DNA of 29,160 nucleotides. Source: RGIG4097 sp964367645 (GTDB taxonomy: Bacteria; Bacillota; Clostridia; Christensenellales; CAG-917). The notes below the pieces were generated by a model that searched no databases, was not told the origin of the DNA, and saw only the letters and a program-made list of their open reading frames with translations. Numbering within the stretch: the first letter of the stretch is position 1; each line of letters begins with the position of its first letter. The translations under genes were made by a program, and so were the position numbers. Positions 24,565 to 29,160 of the stretch are shown in pieces. The stretch is taken from NCBI GenBank assembly GCA_964367645.1, contig CAYIYN010000009.1, forward strand, positions 1-29,160, in the 5' to 3' direction.

Positions 24565-25401
24565 ATGGAATTGATAATTGAAAAGACTCCCACATTTGAT
24601 TTAAGACAAACCCTCGACAGCGGGCAGGTTTTTCGCTATAAAGAAATCGAAAAGGACAAGTGGCTGCTATACGCTTGGGGAGAACGTGCGTTTATTGAAG
24701 AAAAAAACGGTGCATATTATTTTGATTGCACAGACGCAATATATTTTCAAAATTACCTTGATTTTGATACTAATTATGATATAATACAGTTGAAAACACA
24801 GGATAAAGGCTTGATTTCGTCGGCAATCGAGTTTGGAAAGGGCATCCATTTGCTAAAACAAAACCCCTTTGAAACAATCTTTTCTTTCCTCATTTCTCAA
24901 AACAACAATATACCGCGCATAAAATCAATCATCAAGCGTGTTTGTGATGAGTTGGGTGAAGACAAGGGAGGCTACCATGCATTTCCGACTGTCGAGGCCA
25001 TAAGTTGTGCGGGGCAGGAGTTTTTTTACTCTGTCGGTGCAGGATACCGTGCCGAATATCTTGTAAAAACGGCAAAAGCTCTGCTTGAAACCGAAACGTC
25101 GGGTTGGGAAACACTGAAAACCGACGATTTGCGAAAAGAACTCATAAAACTGCACGGCGTTGGGAGAAAAGTCGCAGACTGTATATTGCTTTTTGGATAC
25201 GCGCGATATGATGTGTTCCCCGTGGACACTTGGATACTGAAGATATTTTCAAATGAGTATCCAAAAGTCGATGCCGGCAAGTTGTCAGAACTGCTTGTAG
25301 AAAAATACGGAAATTATTCCGGATTCGTCCAACAATGGCTCTATTATTTCGGTAGAGAAGAAAAAAAGTATGGACAAAAGCGTTCTGTTATAATAAGATA
25401 A
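24565..25401 (+). CDS. 8-oxoguanine DNA glycosylase (OGG type)
   Basis: A 278-residue bifunctional DNA glycosylase/AP lyase of the OGG1 group that excises 8-oxoguanine. Seen: LDSGQVFRY (17-25), LISQNNNIPRIK (109-120), the helix-hairpin-helix LHGVGRKVADC with nucleophile lysine K202, and DVFPVDTW with catalytic Asp221. There is no recognisable ribosome binding site; instead a perfect 7-base inverted repeat (24539-24545 and 24558-24564) ends directly at the ATG. It follows the rpmA terminator, so it probably has its own promoter, or reads through at a low level. The length fits the family. Confidence 0.93.
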   Translation: MELIIEKTPTFDLRQTLDSGQVFRYKEIEKDKWLLYAWGERAFIEEKNGAYYFDCTDAIYFQNYLDFDTNYDIIQLKTQDKGLISSAIEFGKGIHLLKQNPFETIFSFLISQNNNIPRIKSIIKRVCDELGEDKGGYHAFPTVEAISCAGQEFFYSVGAGYRAEYLVKTAKALLETETSGWETLKTDDLRKELIKLHGVGRKVADCILLFGYARYDVFPVDTWILKIFSNEYPKVDAGKLSELLVEKYGNYSGFVQQWLYYFGREEKKYGQKRSVIIR

Positions 25402-25459
25402 ATAAGAACAATAAAATAAACCATAACTATGCGGTTTTCCGCAACACAAGGAGAAGATT

Positions 25460-26113
25460 ATGGCATCAATGAAAAAGTACGTAGTTCTTGCCGACATTGA
25501 AAGTGTGAGAGTGCCTTTCAGCGCTTTTGCAGCAGCTCTTGAGGAGTTGTCACGCATAGGCGAAATTGCAGGATGCAAGTTCTACGGATATTCCGCAAAA
25601 CGCACTAAGGATTACGGCGAATTCATTCAGGAAAACGGTTATGACGCTTTAAGCGCTCTTCCCAGAAAGAGAAAGGGCAAACTTGACCTTCGTCAAGTTA
25701 TCGACGCAAGCCGTTTGGCACAATTCCCCAACATCGACGGATTTTTCCTTATCTATGGAAACGGAGATATCACTCCGCTCATTGCATACCTAAAAGCATA
25801 CGGAAAAGACGTTGTGGCAGGCGTTGTTGAGCCTGATAAAAACAGTGCTCTATGCAACAAAGTCATAACTTTGGATTCAACTGCAACAATATCCAAAGTG
25901 CTTGAGAGCGGCTATAAGAAAGTCGCGGCACCCGAAGTTATCAAGAAAGCGGCTGTAAAGAAAGCGGCACCCGCACCTGTTGCGGCACCTGCTCCCGCGC
26001 CTGCTCCGGCACCCGCACCCGCTCCTGCTGCAGCAGACAATTCAGCAGAAGATGCGCAATTTGCACTACTACTAGAGCAATTCAACAAGATTATCGCCGG
26101 CAGCGACGAATAG
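25460..26113 (+). CDS. NYN/LabA-like protein with Ala-Pro repeat tail
   Basis: A 217-residue protein. The first 150 residues resemble the NYN (PIN-fold RNase-like) family: VVLADIES near the start (Asp12), KLDLRQVIDAS (Asp76, Asp82), and FFLIYGNGDITPLIAYLKAYGKDVVAGV (Asp103), the place of the usual SGDGDF motif. The Asn of the usual DxxN start is not present, so the active site could be altered. A basic Ala/Lys linker leads to an Ala-Pro dipeptide run (about 170-191), then a short acidic helix ending NKIIAGSDE. AP linkers are usually extended spacers. An AAGGAG site lies seven bases before the ATG; a second Met at codon 4 is an alternative start. Function unknown; RNA cleavage is a guess from the fold. 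Confidence 0.8.
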   Translation: MASMKKYVVLADIESVRVPFSAFAAALEELSRIGEIAGCKFYGYSAKRTKDYGEFIQENGYDALSALPRKRKGKLDLRQVIDASRLAQFPNIDGFFLIYGNGDITPLIAYLKAYGKDVVAGVVEPDKNSALCNKVITLDSTATISKVLESGYKKVAAPEVIKKAAVKKAAPAPVAAPAPAPAPAPAPAPAAADNSAEDAQFALLLEQFNKIIAGSDE

Positions 26114-26142
26114 GTTTTGATGCAAATCCAATAGCAACACCG

Positions 26143-26174
26143 TTTAGTGCATCAAGAGACTTTGGTGCACTAAA
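26143..26174. promoter_or_regulatory. Inverted repeat upstream of the vor operon
   Basis: TTTAGTGCA (26143-26151) and TGCACTAAA (26166-26174) form perfect 9-base arms around a 14-base loop, with a further CAA/TTG pairing inside. It is followed by GTATTTT, a poor T tract. It may be a weak terminator after the NYN-like gene or an operator for the vor genes, which start 20 bases on. I did not find a clear -35/-10 pair here. Confidence 0.5.
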
Positions 26175-26194
26175 GTATTTTAATGAGGTGAAAT

Positions 26195-26401
26195 ATGGCA
26201 AAACTGACAATTTTTAAAGAAACTTGCAAGGGTTGCGGACTGTGTGTTACCGCCTGTCCCAAACATATTCTTGCCGTGTCTAAAACCGAGAGTAACGCAC
26301 AAGGTTATTTTGTGGTTACGGAACTCGATCCGTCTGCGTGCATCGGTTGCGCTTTTTGTGCCACGATGTGCCCCGACTGTGCAATCAAGGTGGAGAAATA
26401 A
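26195..26401 (+). CDS. 2[4Fe-4S] ferredoxin subunit of 2-oxoacid oxidoreductase (delta)
   Basis: A 68-residue electron-transfer subunit (VorD/KorD type). Two cluster motifs: Cys11/14/17/21 (CKGCGLCVTACP) and Cys49/52/55/59 (CIGCAFCATMCP); an extra Cys follows at 62. It starts with GAGGTG six bases upstream. The site for the next gene (GGAG, 26392-26395) lies within its last codons, so the subunits are made together. As the delta subunit it passes electrons from the TPP enzyme to free ferredoxin. Confidence 0.93.
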   Translation: MAKLTIFKETCKGCGLCVTACPKHILAVSKTESNAQGYFVVTELDPSACIGCAFCATMCPDCAIKVEK

Positions 26402-26403
26402 CT

Positions 26404-27468
26404 ATGGCTGAACGCAAACTTATGAAAGGCAACGAGGCAATCGCAGAAGCCGCAATACGCGGTGGCTGCCGCTTTTATGCCGGTTATCCTATCACCCCCC
26501 AAAACGAAATCCCCGAATATATGAGCTGGCGTTTGCCGCAGGTCGGAGGACACTTTATCCAAGCCGAAAGTGAAATTGCGGCAATCAATATGGTGTACGG
26601 TTCGGCTGGCGCAGGCGGCCGCGCAATGACGTCTTCGTCAAGCCCCGGCATTTCGCTAAAACAAGAGGGTATATCCTATATCTGCGGCGCGGAACTGCCT
26701 TGCGTTATCATCAATATGGTGCGCTCGGGACCCGGTCTAGGCGGAATTCAACCTTCTCAAGGCGACTATTTCCAATCTGTAAAAGGCGGCGGACACGGCG
26801 ACTATAAGATGCTTGTCTACGGGCCAAATTCGGTGCAAGAATGCGTCGATTTGCTCTACACGGCTTTTGACAAAGCGGATAAATACCGCCTGCCGGTTAT
26901 GATACTCGGCGACGGCATGCTTGGACAAATTATGGAAGCGGTCACACTTCCCGAAATGCGCGATCCTGCCACTTTCCCCAAAAAAGAATGGGCGACCTAC
27001 GGAACCGGTTACGGTGAAAAACGCCGCATTGTCAATTCACTCTACATAGAGCCCGACGTGCTTGAAGAAATGAATCACAAACTGCAAAAGGTGTACGACG
27101 AGATGTGCAAAAACGAAACGATGGTCGAAGAATATTTGACTGCCGACGCCGAAATCATTTTGACCGCATACGGCACTGTCGCGCGTATCGCAAAGAGCGC
27201 AATTGATATCTTGCGCGAAAACGGAGTCAAAGCAGGACTTATCCGTCCTATCACGCTGTATCCTTTCCCGATTGACACCATAAAGAAAGTCGCAAACGAC
27301 GAAAAAGTCAAAGAAATCGTGGCGGTTGAACTGTCAATGGGGCAGTACGTCGAAGACGTCAAACTGTATGTTGAGGGCAAAAAGCCCGTCAAATTTTTCG
27401 GAAGAAGCGGCGGCAACGTAATGACTCCCGAAGATATCGTTGAATTTGTCAAAAAGGAGGTCAAATAA
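26404..27468 (+). CDS. vorB: 2-oxoacid:ferredoxin oxidoreductase, alpha subunit (VorB type)
   Basis: A 354-residue subunit of the 2-ketoisovalerate/2-oxoglutarate oxidoreductase family. The N-terminus MAERKLMKGNEAIAEAAIRGGCRF followed by GYPITPQNEI and TSSSSPGISLKQEGISY is characteristic of the VorB/KorA subunit in Clostridia; the sequence is closer in my memory to VorB, so a branched-chain 2-oxoacid is the more likely substrate. The start at 26404 is used because GGAG is eight bases upstream; a 22-residue longer in-frame start would overlap the ferredoxin gene. The C-terminal domain (VAVELSMGQYVEDVKLY) is normal. Confidence 0.93.
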   Translation: MAERKLMKGNEAIAEAAIRGGCRFYAGYPITPQNEIPEYMSWRLPQVGGHFIQAESEIAAINMVYGSAGAGGRAMTSSSSPGISLKQEGISYICGAELPCVIINMVRSGPGLGGIQPSQGDYFQSVKGGGHGDYKMLVYGPNSVQECVDLLYTAFDKADKYRLPVMILGDGMLGQIMEAVTLPEMRDPATFPKKEWATYGTGYGEKRRIVNSLYIEPDVLEEMNHKLQKVYDEMCKNETMVEEYLTADAEIILTAYGTVARIAKSAIDILRENGVKAGLIRPITLYPFPIDTIKKVANDEKVKEIVAVELSMGQYVEDVKLYVEGKKPVKFFGRSGGNVMTPEDIVEFVKKEVK

Positions 27469-27469
27469 T

Positions 27470-28204
27470 ATGAGTATCGTATTTGAAAAAACGTCAATGC
27501 TGACGGATACTCCTTTGCACTATTGCCCCGGGTGCACCCATGGCATAGCGCATCGTTTGGTTGCGGAAGCGCTGGACGAACTGGGACTTAAAGGCAAATG
27601 CGTGGGCGTCGCACCCGTTGGATGCGCGGTTTTTGCATACAAATATTTCAACTGCGACATGCAAGAAGCCTCTCACGGCAGAGCGCCGGCGGTGGCAACC
27701 GGTATCAAACTCACAAACCCCGACAACATCGTCTTTGCCTATCAAGGCGACGGAGATTTGGCTTCTATCGGCATGGCGGAAATCATTCACACCGCAACAC
27801 GCGGAATGAACATAACCGTTATCTTTATCAACAACGCGATTTACGGAATGACCGGCGGTCAAATGGCGCCTACCACGCTCATTGGTCAAAAAGCCACAAC
27901 GTGTGTTGGAGGCCGTGATCCCAAAGTCAACGGAAATCCAATCAGAGTCAGCGAAATGCTTGCAACGCTGGACGGTCCGAGTTATATCGCCCGTTGTTCG
28001 CTTGCCGACGTGCCAAATATCAAAAAAGCGAAAAAGGCTATCGTTCAGGCGTTCAAAAACCAGATGGAAGGCAAAGGATTCTCCTTTGTGGAATTGCTTT
28101 CGACTTGCCCCACGAACTGGCATCTCAGCTCCGAAAAGGCTCTCGACTATGTCAAAAACGAGATGACCGCTCAATATCCTTTGGGCGTGTTCAAGGAGAT
28201 TTAG
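27470..28204 (+). CDS. 2-oxoacid:ferredoxin oxidoreductase, TPP-binding beta subunit
   Basis: A 244-residue subunit carrying thiamine diphosphate. CPGCTHG at 19-25, then SHGRAPAVATG, and the TPP motif GDGD (93-96) through NNAIYGMTGGQ (121-131). It belongs to the VorA/KorB type. AAGGAGG lies nine bases before the ATG, inside the end of the alpha gene. The stop is one base before the next start codon, which indicates coupled translation. With the alpha subunit it decarboxylates a 2-oxoacid and forms acyl-CoA. Confidence 0.95.
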   Translation: MSIVFEKTSMLTDTPLHYCPGCTHGIAHRLVAEALDELGLKGKCVGVAPVGCAVFAYKYFNCDMQEASHGRAPAVATGIKLTNPDNIVFAYQGDGDLASIGMAEIIHTATRGMNITVIFINNAIYGMTGGQMAPTTLIGQKATTCVGGRDPKVNGNPIRVSEMLATLDGPSYIARCSLADVPNIKKAKKAIVQAFKNQMEGKGFSFVELLSTCPTNWHLSSEKALDYVKNEMTAQYPLGVFKEI

Positions 28205-28205
28205 T

Positions 28206-28736
28206 ATGGAAAAAATCATAGTTGCAGGATTCGGCGGACAAGGCGTTTTGTCACTTGGACAAATGCTTGCCTACGCCGCATTGTATGAAAATCAATACGC
28301 AACCTGGCTGCCCAGTTACGGCCCCGAAATGAGAGGAGGCACGGCAAACTGCTCAGTCGTTATCGATGCCAAAAAGCCCGTCGCATCTCCGATTATCGCC
28401 ACTCCCGACTGCCTTATCGCAATGAATAAGCCCTCTTTGGACAAGTTCCAAATGTCGGTCAAAAAAGGCGGCATTGTGCTTATCAACAGTTCGCTTATCT
28501 CGGACAAATGCGCCAATCCTGACGTCAAGGCTTACTATGTGGACGCAAACAAAGTCGCGCACGAAGTCGGCAACGACAAGGCCTCAAACCTCGTTGTGCT
28601 CGGTGCGTATATAAAACTTTCCGACGTGTTTGACAAAGAAGTAATGTTGAACACAATCGCCAAAGTTTTTGCCGCAAAACCTCAATTTATTTCTTCCAAT
28701 CAGGCTTGTTTTGAGGCTGGTTACAACCTCTTTTAA
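28206..28736 (+). CDS. 2-oxoacid:ferredoxin oxidoreductase, gamma subunit
   Basis: A 176-residue gamma subunit (VorC/KorC type). The N-terminal GFGGQGVLSLGQMLAYAA loop and WLPSYGPEMRGGTANC are diagnostic, and the C-terminal SNQACFEAGYNL ending is typical. It completes the order delta-alpha-beta-gamma, all within 2.5 kb with overlaps or gaps of one to two bases. AAGGAG lies about nine bases upstream. A long terminator hairpin follows, closing the operon. Confidence 0.94.
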   Translation: MEKIIVAGFGGQGVLSLGQMLAYAALYENQYATWLPSYGPEMRGGTANCSVVIDAKKPVASPIIATPDCLIAMNKPSLDKFQMSVKKGGIVLINSSLISDKCANPDVKAYYVDANKVAHEVGNDKASNLVVLGAYIKLSDVFDKEVMLNTIAKVFAAKPQFISSNQACFEAGYNLF

Positions 28737-28770
28737 AACTCGCTATTTGGCGTGAAACTGCGTCAACTGC

Positions 28771-28825
28771 AAATCCCCTAAACAGTCACGTACGACAAAG
28801 TACGCTCCTGTTCGGGGGATTTTTG
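28771..28825 (+). terminator. Terminator of the vor operon
   Basis: AAATCCCC (28771-28778) pairs with GGGGATTT (28815-28822), enclosing ACAG/CTGT and CGTAC/GTACG inner stems, followed by a T-rich stretch. It is an unusually long, stepped hairpin of about 52 bases. Confidence 0.85.
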
Positions 28826-29160
28826 TTTCCTTGTTTGACATCCAAATATCGGCGTTTTACACGGCATTAGATTGTCACTATGAGCAAAGCCGAAGAGTCG
28901 CCACTGGAAAAACTTTCACGTGCACGCTCTCACTATTAGTGAGTGACGATTCATTCTTTTTATCTTAGATACCCCCTCTTTCCTAGTGTCTTGAAGTTTC
29001 CCCCTTTCCTCAGGTGTTTCCCCAATCGCGTTCCCCCTAAAGGGACCCACGCGAGCCTTACGGCGGGGACACACTCGGCTCTCGCACATTAAGTATCGTC
29101 GCCTCATTATGCCGCTTGGCATAACGGCACCGCTTCGCGACTAGGTGTGCCTATGCCTGC
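28826..29160. other. Apparently non-coding region with C-rich tracts and inverted repeats
   Basis: I see no credible gene in this stretch. It holds a perfect palindrome CTCACTA-T-TAGTGAG (28929-28943), four C runs (28972-28976, 29000-29004, 29020-29023, 29033-29037) in a pyrimidine-rich segment, and a hairpin TTATGCC-GCTT-GGCATAA (29107-29124). The base composition changes from that of the vor operon. It may be the start of a repeat or a mobile element whose body lies outside the window. Confidence 0.5.

Noticed and set aside
27494..28219. 241-codon - strand frame
   Set aside because: Exactly opposite the TPP subunit gene; a mirror of its codon usage with no recognisable domain.
28972..29037. 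G-quadruplex on the - strand
   Set aside because: Four G runs exist but loops of 9-23 bases are too long for a confident call.
28916..29122. 68-codon - strand frame
   Set aside because: Basic, low-complexity peptide from the C-rich tract region; no ribosome binding site.

Overview
This window looks like part of a chromosome from an anaerobic, low-to-moderate GC Bacillota (class Clostridia is most likely). The evidence is the rplU-prp-rpmA cassette, in which L27 carries the cleavable N-terminal extension typical of Firmicutes, two ferredoxin-linked 2-oxoacid oxidoreductases, AGGAGG-type ribosome binding sites and sigma-A promoters. A run of exactly 100 N inside a repeat shows that this is a scaffolded draft or metagenome assembly. 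Nearly all genes are on the + strand; a nitroreductase-like FMN protein and a tRNA-Leu are on the - strand.

Layout. (1) 1-6524: the 3' part of valS, then two unknown multi-spanning membrane proteins, a small membrane protein with a PH-like tail, and a DUF2156-GNAT fusion. (2) 6525-14744: a 12-bp tandem repeat, a near-consensus promoter (TTGACT-N17-TATAAT) and a tight six-gene operon: an aconitase-superfamily hydratase of unassigned substrate, an AMP-forming acyl-CoA synthetase, iorA, iorB, a PaaK-type aryl-CoA ligase and a double-ACT protein. It reads as a ferredoxin-dependent aryl-pyruvate (aromatic amino acid) pathway with a sensor protein and one unexplained enzyme. This is the best candidate here for an undescribed system. 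(3) 14780-18181: alanine racemase, 5-formyltetrahydrofolate cyclo-ligase, an in-frame RsmD-CoaD fusion, a coiled-coil protein and a 50-codon small gene whose stop codon lies in a terminator loop. (4) 18228-21753: an amidohydrolase with a one-base frameshift in an A7 tract, a 22-bp tandem repeat array and a lipoprotein of the YfbK-type von Willebrand A family. (5) 21825-23240: a NimA-like flavoprotein (- strand), two copies of a small element with inverted ends resembling the tRNA 3' region (one copy cut by the N gap), then tRNA-Leu(CAG) with its own promoter and terminator. (6) 23414-24535: promoter, L21 leader, rplU, prp, rpmA, terminator. (7) 24565-28825: an OGG-type glycosylase, a NYN-like protein with an Ala-Pro tail, and a complete four-subunit VorDBAC-type 2-oxoacid:ferredoxin oxidoreductase operon. 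(8) 28826-29160: apparently non-coding, with C-rich tracts and inverted repeats.

Taken together, the ior and vor operons suggest an organism that gains energy from amino acids: transaminated aromatic and branched-chain amino acids are oxidised to acyl-CoA with reduction of ferredoxin. All functional statements rest on reading translated sequence and remembered family motifs; no database search was possible.
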